From: Bryobacterales bacterium | GTDB lineage: Bacteria; Acidobacteriota; Terriglobia; Bryobacterales; Bryobacteraceae | Reading direction: 5' to 3' | Assembly (NCBI GenBank): GCA_016789905.1 | Contig: JAEUQC010000187.1 | Coordinates: 1 to 40,084 of the forward strand | DNA: 40,084 nucleotides | Shown here: in pieces, positions 21,583 to 28,875 of the stretch | Layout of the letters: the number at the start of each line of letters is the position of its first letter | Position numbering within the stretch: position 1 is the first letter of the stretch | The notes under the pieces: model-generated | Told to the model about the DNA's origin: nothing | The model's database searches: none | Seen by the model: the letters and a program-made list of their open reading frames with translations, nothing else | Made by a program: the position numbers and the translations under genes

Positions 21583-22626
21583 CTACTTGCCGCTGCTTCC
21601 CGAGCCACCGCCGCGGGCGGTGCCAACATCGGCGCCACGGCCGGCCGGAGCCGCTGGAGCAGACGCTGCCGGAGCGCCAGCGGAAGGCGCGGGCATGGAA
21701 ACGGCGCCCGCGGAGCGGGACGAGGTTGTGTAGTAGCCGTTATCGGAGTTCCAGGTGCGGTTGTTCTGGCCGCCGGCAAATCCGGAGTTGATCGATGGAG
21801 CGACGGCCTGCTGGAAGGACTGATAGTAGCGGCTGACGCGACCGGGACTATAGTACATGTAGCCAAAGGGGCTGCGGTACATACCGTTTCCAACCGGCAA
21901 ATAGGTATACATGCCGAAGAAGGGATTGTAGAACCAGCCGCCGGTGTTGAGGTAAGAAAAGCCGGTAGAGTTCTGGCGAACCATGTTCGCTGAGGCGATA
22001 TTGGCCATGGCGAGATACTCAGCGCGGCGATTGGCCCAGCGATAGAGCGGGTCACCCACCCTGGCATCGAACTTGGCCACCGTGAAGCCGGTTCCGAACT
22101 GCATTTCCCGGCCTTCCTTCAAAATCTGTGGAGTGCCGCCGGCCATCACTTGCGCTTCGCCCTTGTAGATACGAATGCCAGAGTCCACGTCCATGCGGAC
22201 CAGAGCCATTTTGCTAAAGGTGACGGCGGCGTCCTTCACGATCATGGTGACGGCGTTATCCTTGGAAACTTCCGCCACTTCCACTAGAGCGATGCCCCTG
22301 GTGAGTTCCAGCCGGGTATCGGAAAGGCGGGTGGAGATCATCTTGACGGCGCTATTTTCTCCCATGCGGAGGAAGACGCCGGGGTTAAGAAGGACTTCGA
22401 CGCGTCCTTCGCCGGTAGACAGCTCCTGGCCGTCTTTCAAGTCGGTATAACGGCCGCCGGTCTTCATTTCCACCGGAGAGCGCTCCGTTCCAGACGCGAT
22501 AGTCACGTCGCCTTCGGTGTAGTGAACAACACCGGCCTTGGCGGAGATGACCGACTGCCCATACGCGGCACAGGCGGCAAGTGCGGCGATAAGTGAGAGG
22601 CGGCTGACGATTTTCGTGATTTCCAT
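21583..22626 (-). CDS. Exported FecR-domain protein
   Basis: The 347-residue protein starts MEITKIVSRLSLIAALAACA with a signal peptide cut near AAYGQS. AAGGGG lies about 7 bases before the ATG at 22626, which decides this start over one 21 bases upstream. Residues about 30-165 are a FecR-type beta domain (GVVHYTEGDVTIASG, LSTGEGRVEVLLNPGVFLRM, TRLELTRGIALVEV, VDSGIRIYKGEAQVM). Unlike the classical anti-sigma FecR it has no N-terminal cytoplasmic or TM-linked sigma-binding domain, so a structural or signalling role in the periplasm is more likely. The middle is rich in Tyr, Phe and Met (about 210-290), and the last 70 residues are a low-complexity Ala/Pro/Gly/Ser tail. Confidence 0.82.
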   Translation of the reverse strand: MEITKIVSRLSLIAALAACAAYGQSVISAKAGVVHYTEGDVTIASGTERSPVEMKTGGRYTDLKDGQELSTGEGRVEVLLNPGVFLRMGENSAVKMISTRLSDTRLELTRGIALVEVAEVSKDNAVTMIVKDAAVTFSKMALVRMDVDSGIRIYKGEAQVMAGGTPQILKEGREMQFGTGFTVAKFDARVGDPLYRWANRRAEYLAMANIASANMVRQNSTGFSYLNTGGWFYNPFFGMYTYLPVGNGMYRSPFGYMYYSPGRVSRYYQSFQQAVAPSINSGFAGGQNNRTWNSDNGYYTTSSRSAGAVSMPAPSAGAPAASAPAAPAGRGADVGTARGGGSGSSGK

Positions 22627-22650
22627 GGAGTCCCCTTCCGGATACACCTG

Positions 22651-22727
22651 CTCCGCAATATGACGCGGAGTTCAGCTATGGCGTTAGACGCTGAACTGAT
22701 ATTACGGTTTCATGAATTTCAAATCAA
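22651..22727 (-). promoter_or_regulatory. FecR-gene promoter and structured leader with two overlapping hairpins
   Basis: On the minus strand TTGATT (22722-22727), a 17-base spacer and TAATAT (22699-22704) form a plausible vegetative promoter. Transcription would start close to 22697, where a first inverted repeat begins: AGTTCAGC (22690-22697) with GCTGAACT (22669-22676), spacer 13. A second stem follows: CTCCGC (22665-22670) with GCGGAG (22651-22656), loop 8. The two stems share bases 22669-22670 and so compete slightly. The Shine-Dalgarno region follows within 15-20 bases. The rest of the interval to 22919 shows only the AGGAG of the next gene. Confidence 0.5.
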
Positions 22728-22919
22728 GTTTTGTAACACAATACTTTTGAAAAATGCCGGGTTCGTTTGGCGGGAGTTGGGAGTATTCTGAGAGCAGAGT
22801 GGAACCGCTGCTTCAGCTTCCGTCTTCCTGCAGACCGTCTTTGTTCGGCTCCGACTAGTCTACCTTTTTTCGAATTTGCGGCCCGATCCTTCCTCTGAGA
22901 GCTTGCAGGAGTTTAGACT

Positions 22920-24239
22920 ATGTTGCCTTGCCTCGTTACAACGTTGCCAGGACCGAAGGCAGCGGCCTTACTTGCCCGCGACCATGCGGTTTTGTCACCG
23001 TCCTATACGCGCGACTATCCGCTGGTGGTGGAGCGGGGGAGCGGCGCCACGGTAACCGATGTGGACGGGAACCGCTTTCTGGACATGAACGCCGGAATCG
23101 CGGTATGCGCCACCGGGCACTGTCACCCTCGGGTAGTGCGGGCGATCGCTGGGCAGAGCGAGCGGTTGATCCACATGAGCGGGACAGATTTCTACTACGA
23201 AAACATGGTGGCGCTGGCGGAAAAGCTGGCGGCGCTGGCGCCGGGCGACGCCGCGAAGCGGGTATTTTTTGGGAATTCGGGGGCCGAGGCGATAGAAGCG
23301 GCGATGAAGCTGGCGAAATGGAAGACCGGGCGGAGCAAGTTCATCGCGTTTTTCGGCGCGTTCCACGGGCGCACACAGGGAGCGTTGGCGTTGACGGCGT
23401 CAAAGCCAGTCCAGCGAAGAGGATTCGGGCCGTTGGTTCCGGGCGTCACGCATATTCCCTACGCCAACTGCTATCGCTGCGCGTACGGAAAGCGCGTGGA
23501 AAACTGCCAGGTGGAATGTGTGCAGGTGCTGGAACAGCAGCTTTTCAAGACGATACTGCCGGCCGAGGAGGTGGCGGCGATTGTGGTGGAGCCGGTGCAG
23601 GGGGAAGGCGGTTACGTGGTGCCGCCGAAGAAGTTCTTCGACCAATTGACGGCGGTGGCGCGGCGAAATGGGATCTTGATGATCGCCGATGAAGTGCAAA
23701 GCGGGATGGGACGCACGGGAAAGATGTTCGCGAGTGAGCACTTTGGATTTGAGCCAGATATTATTGCGGTGGCCAAGGGCATCGCCAGCGGGTTGCCGCT
23801 GGGGGCGGCCATTGCGCGGGCGGAACTGATGACTTGGCCTCCGGGCGCTCATGCATCAACGTTTGGTGGGAACCCGGTGTCGATAGCGGCGGCGCTGGCG
23901 ACGGTGGCGTTACTGGAAGACGAATTGATGGCGAATGCGGCCCGGGTGGGCGGGTTAATACTGGAACGGCTGCGCGGCTGGCCGCGGAAGTACGATTGCG
24001 TTGGGGATACGCGGGGGATGGGGTTGATGATTGGAATCGAGTTTGTAACCGATTCGAATACGCGGGAGAGAAATCCGGAGTTGCGAGATGCGATTGTGTG
24101 GAGGATGTTCGAGAAAGGGGTGCTGGTGCTGGGGGCTGGGGCGAATGCGATCCGGTTGTGTCCCCCGCTGGTATTGAACGAAGAACAGGGGATGTTCGCG
24201 CTGGACACGATGGAAGCTGTGATCGGCGAGTTACACTAG
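22920..24239 (+). CDS. Class III PLP-dependent aminotransferase (acetylornithine/GABA type)
   Basis: The 439-residue protein shows all the class III marks: DGNRFLDMNAGIAVCATGHC, FFGNSGAEAIEAAMKLAKWK, IVVEPVQGEGGYVVPP, IADEVQSGMGRTGKMF with cofactor Asp257, and IAVAKGIASGLPLGA with Schiff-base Lys286, then STFGGNPVSIAAALA. It transfers an amino group from an omega-amino donor (4-aminobutyrate, ornithine, acetylornithine or similar) to 2-oxoglutarate in the cytoplasm. A four-Cys cluster (NCYRCAYGKRVENCQVEC, about residues 181-198) is present, as in the subgroup annotated as 'acetylornithine aminotransferase family / GabT-like'. The start is supported by AGGAG eight bases upstream. Exact substrate cannot be read from sequence. 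Confidence 0.92.
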   Translation: MLPCLVTTLPGPKAAALLARDHAVLSPSYTRDYPLVVERGSGATVTDVDGNRFLDMNAGIAVCATGHCHPRVVRAIAGQSERLIHMSGTDFYYENMVALAEKLAALAPGDAAKRVFFGNSGAEAIEAAMKLAKWKTGRSKFIAFFGAFHGRTQGALALTASKPVQRRGFGPLVPGVTHIPYANCYRCAYGKRVENCQVECVQVLEQQLFKTILPAEEVAAIVVEPVQGEGGYVVPPKKFFDQLTAVARRNGILMIADEVQSGMGRTGKMFASEHFGFEPDIIAVAKGIASGLPLGAAIARAELMTWPPGAHASTFGGNPVSIAAALATVALLEDELMANAARVGGLILERLRGWPRKYDCVGDTRGMGLMIGIEFVTDSNTRERNPELRDAIVWRMFEKGVLVLGAGANAIRLCPPLVLNEEQGMFALDTMEAVIGELH

Positions 24240-24245
24240 ACCGAA

Positions 24246-24785
24246 GTGGCAGACAAGATTCTTGACGTGGGCTGCGGGCTGAAGAAGTATCCAGGGGCGG
24301 TGGGGATGGACCGGTTGCCGGGTACGGCGGCGGACATTGTATGGGACCTGGACCAGTTTCCGTGGCCTGTGGAGAGTAACTCTTTTGACCAGGTGCGACT
24401 GATTCATGTGATCGAGCACGTCGGCGACGTGCTGCGAACAATGGAAGAGATTCACCGCGTGTTGCGCATTGGCGGACGGGTGATACTGGAGACGCCGCAC
24501 TATACGGACTTCAGTTCGTGGTGCGACCCGTCGCACCGCTGGCATTTGAACACCTATTCGTTCCGCTACTTTGGTGATGACAACGCGGGGTACGGCTACT
24601 ATTCGGCGGTGCGTTTTCGGGAAATAGGCATCCGGGTGAAGCTATTGGCCTTGTGGCGGTATATGGGATTTGAAGCGCTGGTAAACGCCTGGCCGCGGTT
24701 CCGGCTGTTTTGGGAGCACTATCTGTGCTTTGTGGTGCGCGGGAAGGTGATGACCTTTGAGTACGAAAAGGTTCAGAGCAGGTAG
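24246..24785 (+). CDS. SAM-dependent class I methyltransferase
   Basis: The 179-residue protein starts at a GTG only 6 bases after the aminotransferase stop, so translation is probably coupled. Motif I is ILDVGCGLKKYPG with the acidic end of strand 2 in VGMDRLPG. Further marks are DIVWDLDQFPWPVESNSFDQ, VIEHVGDVLRTMEEIHRVLR and GGRVILETPHYTD, typical of Methyltransf_11/SAM-dependent enzymes acting on small molecules or glycans. The segment SSWCDPSHRWHLNTYSFRYF is common in methyltransferases of polysaccharide or glycolipid loci. Its last 13 bases overlap the end of the convergent PilZ gene. Confidence 0.85.
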   Translation: MADKILDVGCGLKKYPGAVGMDRLPGTAADIVWDLDQFPWPVESNSFDQVRLIHVIEHVGDVLRTMEEIHRVLRIGGRVILETPHYTDFSSWCDPSHRWHLNTYSFRYFGDDNAGYGYYSAVRFREIGIRVKLLALWRYMGFEALVNAWPRFRLFWEHYLCFVVRGKVMTFEYEKVQSR

Positions 24786-25084
24786 AAGCCGCTTTCGACG
24801 CCGTCGTTCCTGATGCGGTTCCATACGACGCGAGCGGTGTATCTTTCGGTGGCCGTTTGGATTTCGAGCATCGTGCCGCTGGCGAGTGCGGCGTACATGT
24901 GTTCGACCCGCATGCCATGTTCGCTGACGTCGAGGATTTTTCCCGGGACGGCGAGCAGTTGCGGACCTCCGACCAACAGGCGGACGTTGCCGGTGGCGTT
25001 GTAACGGGGTTCCGTGCGGCGATCATCGGTTTGTAGCGCGGCGGCGCCGTCGATACCTAAGGCCTTGGTGTCGCGATCGTTCAT
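24773..25084 (-). CDS. PilZ-domain c-di-GMP receptor
   Basis: The 103-residue protein starts MNDRDTKALGIDGAAALQTD and consists of little more than one PilZ domain. The two nucleotide-binding motifs are visible: DRRTEPRY (RxxxR, about residues 21-28) and LDVSEHGMRVE (D/N-x-S-x-x-G, about 51-61). Its ATG overlaps the TGA of the upstream AAA+ regulator gene (25081-25084), so the two are translated together. It should act as a cytoplasmic single-domain c-di-GMP effector, possibly on the regulator. It ends inside the convergent methyltransferase gene. Confidence 0.9.
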   Translation of the reverse strand: MNDRDTKALGIDGAAALQTDDRRTEPRYNATGNVRLLVGGPQLLAVPGKILDVSEHGMRVEHMYAALASGTMLEIQTATERYTARVVWNRIRNDGVESGFYLL

Positions 25085-26154
25085 ACGAATTCCATTCCGG
25101 CTTCGGCTTCCAGCAGCGCTTCGGACTCGCGTGTTTCTGCGCCGTATTGTTTTAGTTTGCGGCTGAGTGTGCGCCGGGAGATACCCAGCAAGTTGGCCGC
25201 GCGTTCCTGGTGCCCGCCGGTATGACCCAACACTTGGAGGATCAGGCGTTTTTCCATGTCCTGCAGCATGGCGCCTGGCGCGGATTCCCCCTGGACTTCC
25301 GAATTTACGGAGTGGAAGAGTCGCTTCAGGTCGCTCTCCCGTTCGGGAAGGGCGGCGTAGTGGTCCTGGAGACGTTCGGGGAGATCGAGTGTCCGGACGG
25401 CCTCGCCGCGAGCGGTAATGGCCGCCATGTTGATGACGTTTTGCAGTTCGCGGACGTTGCCGGGCCACGGATAGAGCTCCAGGGTCCGTTTGGCATCGTC
25501 GGTAATCTCCACGCCTTCGCGCGTGGCTTCCAGGAAAAATTCGGCCAAGGGGACTATATCCTCGACGCGATCCCGTAGCGGGGGAACCGCGAGCCGGAAT
25601 TGGGTGAGCCGGTGGAAGAGATCCATGCGGAAACGCCCAGCGGCGACAGCCTGTTCGAGCTTCTGATTCGTGGCGACAATAAGGCGGACCTTTGGTTGAA
25701 TCGGAGCGGAGCCGCCGAGGCGGAAATATGGGAAGCCATCAAGGAAGCGCAGCAGCTTTGCCTGCACCCGCATCTCAAGGTCACCAATCTCGTCGAGGAA
25801 GAGTGTGCCGCCATCGGCGAGTTCCAGCATTCCAGGCCTGGGGTATAGGCCCTCCGGGACGTTTGTAATATCCGAGCCGAACAGTTCGGTTTCCAGAAGA
25901 GCGTCAGGAAGTGCGGCGCAACTGAGATTCACCCAGGGGCCATCGGCGCGGTGGGAGAAACAGTGGAGTGCGCGAGCGATGATGTCCTTGCCAGCGCCAC
26001 TTTCACCTTCAACAAGGACTGTTGCCTCCGACGGCGCGACCAATTGGGCGGTGTTGAGCAGGTTCCGCATCGGCCGGCTGACGGCGACGACCGACATTCC
26101 CAAGAAGCTATGGCTGATTCCTCGCATTTGCGTCAGGAGTGATCCTGCATTCAT
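25081..26154 (-). CDS. NtrC-type AAA+ regulator lacking receiver domain and GAFTGA motif
   Basis: The 357-residue protein has a short N-terminus, an AAA+ core and a Fis-type helix-turn-helix (ERAANLLGISRRTLSRKLKQ, about residues 315-335). Walker A is GESGAGKD (50-57), Walker B GGTLFLDE (115-122), and the arginine-finger region is FRMDLFHRL (175-183), with PWPGNVRELQNV downstream. Between ELFG (90-93) and GMLELADGG, where sigma54 activators carry GAFTGA, there is SDITNVPEGLYPRP. The sigma54-contacting loop is therefore absent. It may regulate sigma70 promoters, as TyrR/HupR-like relatives do, or work with the coupled PilZ protein. It is divergent from the HD-GYP/GGDEF gene. Confidence 0.9.
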   Translation of the reverse strand: MNAGSLLTQMRGISHSFLGMSVVAVSRPMRNLLNTAQLVAPSEATVLVEGESGAGKDIIARALHCFSHRADGPWVNLSCAALPDALLETELFGSDITNVPEGLYPRPGMLELADGGTLFLDEIGDLEMRVQAKLLRFLDGFPYFRLGGSAPIQPKVRLIVATNQKLEQAVAAGRFRMDLFHRLTQFRLAVPPLRDRVEDIVPLAEFFLEATREGVEITDDAKRTLELYPWPGNVRELQNVINMAAITARGEAVRTLDLPERLQDHYAALPERESDLKRLFHSVNSEVQGESAPGAMLQDMEKRLILQVLGHTGGHQERAANLLGISRRTLSRKLKQYGAETRESEALLEAEAGMEFV

Positions 26155-26308
26155 GGTGCGCCACGTGGATTTGGATGGGAATGTGGGTGTTCCCTAGCGC
26201 GGCGAAAAAAAACACCTTAGGACGCCGGTGGCGCCGGGCCGCCGCCGAGAAACGAGATGAAAGGGAATCAATGCTTTGCGGTGGTTCCAGCGAGGGAAAA
26301 GTGAGCCC

Positions 26309-26356
26309 CGGCTACAGGCAAATGGCCCATCTGCCGATGGAGCACTGAGGGAGCCG
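26309..26356 (+). promoter_or_regulatory. Imperfect palindrome and possible RNA fold upstream of the c-di-GMP enzyme gene
   Basis: GGCAAATGGCCCATCTGCC (26317-26335) is a 19-base palindrome with one mismatched pair, flanked by CGGCT (26309-26313) and AGCCG (26352-26356). It ends 30 bases before the GTG start at 26365. A DNA-binding site fits the short centre better than an RNA hairpin, but the flanking arms could close a leader fold. No match to the known c-di-GMP riboswitch consensus was seen. The rest of the 210-base divergent region holds an A-run at 26206-26213 and nothing else that I can support. Confidence 0.35.
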
Positions 26357-26364
26357 ACCCAGGC

Positions 26365-28875
26365 GTGTTATTCCCATATCGAGAAGCGGCAGAGCGTCCG
26401 GCAGAGCACGCGAATCTTGGCGCCTTCCTAGGCGCGACGATCGCAATCGGGGCAACGTGCCTGTGGCTCGACTTGTATCCGTTTGAAACATCAGACACGC
26501 TGCGTTTCCTAACGTATTTTGTAATGTCGGTGCTGGCGGCCGGGCTAAAGGTGAGCATGCCGACGGCGAGCGGAACGCTGTCGATCAACTTCCTGTTTGT
26601 CCTCATCGGCCTAGTGCATCTGACGCGCACGGAACTGGTGATTCTGGGCGGGACGGCGACAGTTATTCAATGTGTGTTGGCGCGGCAACGGGCGCCTGAG
26701 CCAAGAAAGATCCTCTTTAATCTTGCCGTATCGATCATTGCGATCCATATCAGCTCGATGGTGTACCTGGAAGTAGCGATGAGCGGGATAGTAGCAGACG
26801 AAACACTGCGGCTGGCTCCGGCGGCGGTGGTTTTGTTCGTACTGCACACTTATCCCGTGGCGGTGGCGATCGCCTGGACGGAGGGGAAACGGGTAATCCC
26901 AACGTGGCGGGAGTGCAGCCTCTGGTCGTTGCCCTATTCGGTGGCTGGGGCAGCGGTGGCGGGAAGTTTTGCCACCCTTTCGCACCGGATCGGCTGGCAG
27001 TTGTCGCTGCTGGTGCTGCCGGTTGTTTATTTGATAACGCGTTCGTACCAATTGCACATCGCACGTGTAGACGACGGGTTGCGGCACGCCGATGAGATGG
27101 CGAGTTTGCATCTGCGGACGATTGAAGCGCTGGCGCTGGCGATTGAAGCGAAGGATTCAACGACGGCCAATCACCTGGAACGGGTTCAGACCTATGCGGT
27201 GGAGATTGGCCGGCTGATGCGGGTGAGCGATTCGGAATTGGAGGCTTTGCGGGCGGCGGCGCTACTGCACGACATCGGGAAACTGGCGGTGCCGGAGTAC
27301 ATTCTGTCGAAGCCTGGCCGATTGACTCCGGACGAGTTTGAAAAGATGAAGATCCACCCGGTAGTAGGGGCAGAGATCATTGAGCGGGCGAATTTTCCGT
27401 ATCCGGTTGCGCCGATCGTTCGGAGCCATCACGAACGATGGAATGGCGAAGGGTACCCGGATGGGTTGCGGGGAGACGCGATTCCGATCGGCGCACGGAT
27501 TCTATCGGCGGTGGACTGTTTCGACGCTCTCAGCTCGGACCGGCAGTACCGGCGGGCGCTGCCGCCGGAAGAAGCGATTGCGTTTGTGCAGAAGGAGTCC
27601 GGCTACGCGTTCGATCCGGCGGTGGTGACGATTCTGGCGCAGAATTATGAAGAACTGGACCGGAAGGCAAGGGCGAATGCCGGGCGGATAAAAGACTTGC
27701 CGGCATTGCGAATCACCCGTGGCGAGCCGGCGGCGGGTTTCGTGGGAGCGGGCGAATCCAGGACGGGGGAGGATCTGGGCGGCACGGGCGCCATCGTACC
27801 GAGTTTCCTTGACAAGATAGCTGCGGCGCGGTTGGAGGTGTTGACGCTCTTCGAACTGACGAGCGACCTGGGCAGTTCGTTAAGTTTGCAGGAGACGTTA
27901 TCGGTGCTCGCGACAAGGCTGAAGCGGCTGGTCCCTTTCGATTCGCTGGCAATCTATTTTCTACGGGACGGGAAACTGGTGCCGGAATACGTGACGGGCG
28001 AGAATTTTCGCCTGTTTATGGCTCTGGAGATTCCGTATGGGCAGGGCCTGAGCGGATGGGTGGCCGAGCACCGGCAGCCGATCCTGAATGGAAATCCGTC
28101 GGTGGAGCCGGGGTATCTGGCGGATCCGACGAAATTTTCGACGCTGCGCGCGGCGCTGGCGGTGCCGTTGGAAGGGGCGCAAGGGGTGGTGGGCGTTCTG
28201 TCGCTGTACCACTCTGAAAAGGATTGGTTTTCGCGGGACCACCTGCGAATCTTGAATGGGATTAGCGCGAAGCTATCGAACTCCATTGAAAATGCGATGA
28301 AGTTCCATGTGGCCGAGACAACGGCCACCACTGATTACCTGACGCGGCTGCCGAATGCGCGGAGTCTGTTCCCACGGCTGGAAGAAGAGTTGCAACGGTG
28401 CCGGCGGAACGGAACGGCGCTGGAATTGATGGTCTGCGATTTGAATGGGTTCAAGCAGGTGAATGACCGGTTCGGACACCTGGACGGGAATCGGGTTCTG
28501 CGGGAAGTGGCGTCGCGGCTCCGGGAAAACTGCCGGGACTACGACTTCGTCGCACGCATGGGAGGCGACGAGTTTGTCATCGTCATGCCGGGGGCGGACG
28601 CGGGCAACTTCGAGATTCGGGCGGCGCAACTATCGCAGATGGCGGCCGATGCGGGAAGGATGATCACCGGCGAAAATCTTCTCTCGTGCGCCGTGGGATG
28701 CGCCCGCTACCCGGAAGACGGTAATGATTCCGAGCAACTGCTTTCGATTGCCGATCAGCGCATGTATCGCAACAAATACGCCAGCCGGGAGGACTCCGAC
28801 GGAGACGCTCCCGGCGAGAATCAGGACACCTGGCCTCAGGCCGGGACGGCCTCCTCCACTCTGGCCAAAACGTAG
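26365..28875 (+). CDS. Membrane HD-GYP + GAF + GGDEF protein (c-di-GMP hydrolase and synthase)
   Basis: The 836-residue protein begins with several membrane segments (about residues 18-235). An HD-GYP domain follows (about 255-440), with LLHDIGKLAVPEYIL (His302/Asp303), a SHHERWNGEGYPDGLRGDAI motif (GYP at 363-365) and the expected metal ligands. Next come a GAF domain (about 490-650, LSLQETLSVLATRLKRLVPF) and a GGDEF domain (about 665-815). The GGDEF active site is intact (MGGDEF, 733-737) and the inhibitory site RDYD (724-727) is five residues ahead of it. Both hydrolysis to GMP and synthesis from GTP look possible in one chain; the GAF domain probably decides between them. The start is a GTG. 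The last 40 bases overlap the convergent LarA gene. Confidence 0.93.
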   Translation: MLFPYREAAERPAEHANLGAFLGATIAIGATCLWLDLYPFETSDTLRFLTYFVMSVLAAGLKVSMPTASGTLSINFLFVLIGLVHLTRTELVILGGTATVIQCVLARQRAPEPRKILFNLAVSIIAIHISSMVYLEVAMSGIVADETLRLAPAAVVLFVLHTYPVAVAIAWTEGKRVIPTWRECSLWSLPYSVAGAAVAGSFATLSHRIGWQLSLLVLPVVYLITRSYQLHIARVDDGLRHADEMASLHLRTIEALALAIEAKDSTTANHLERVQTYAVEIGRLMRVSDSELEALRAAALLHDIGKLAVPEYILSKPGRLTPDEFEKMKIHPVVGAEIIERANFPYPVAPIVRSHHERWNGEGYPDGLRGDAIPIGARILSAVDCFDALSSDRQYRRALPPEEAIAFVQKESGYAFDPAVVTILAQNYEELDRKARANAGRIKDLPALRITRGEPAAGFVGAGESRTGEDLGGTGAIVPSFLDKIAAARLEVLTLFELTSDLGSSLSLQETLSVLATRLKRLVPFDSLAIYFLRDGKLVPEYVTGENFRLFMALEIPYGQGLSGWVAEHRQPILNGNPSVEPGYLADPTKFSTLRAALAVPLEGAQGVVGVLSLYHSEKDWFSRDHLRILNGISAKLSNSIENAMKFHVAETTATTDYLTRLPNARSLFPRLEEELQRCRRNGTALELMVCDLNGFKQVNDRFGHLDGNRVLREVASRLRENCRDYDFVARMGGDEFVIVMPGADAGNFEIRAAQLSQMAADAGRMITGENLLSCAVGCARYPEDGNDSEQLLSIADQRMYRNKYASREDSDGDAPGENQDTWPQAGTASSTLAKT

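Noticed and set aside
26155..26364. A c-di-GMP riboswitch before the HD-GYP/GGDEF gene
   Set aside because: The context made it attractive, but I could not find the conserved GEMM-I or GEMM-II core. The palindrome there is better described as a possible protein site.
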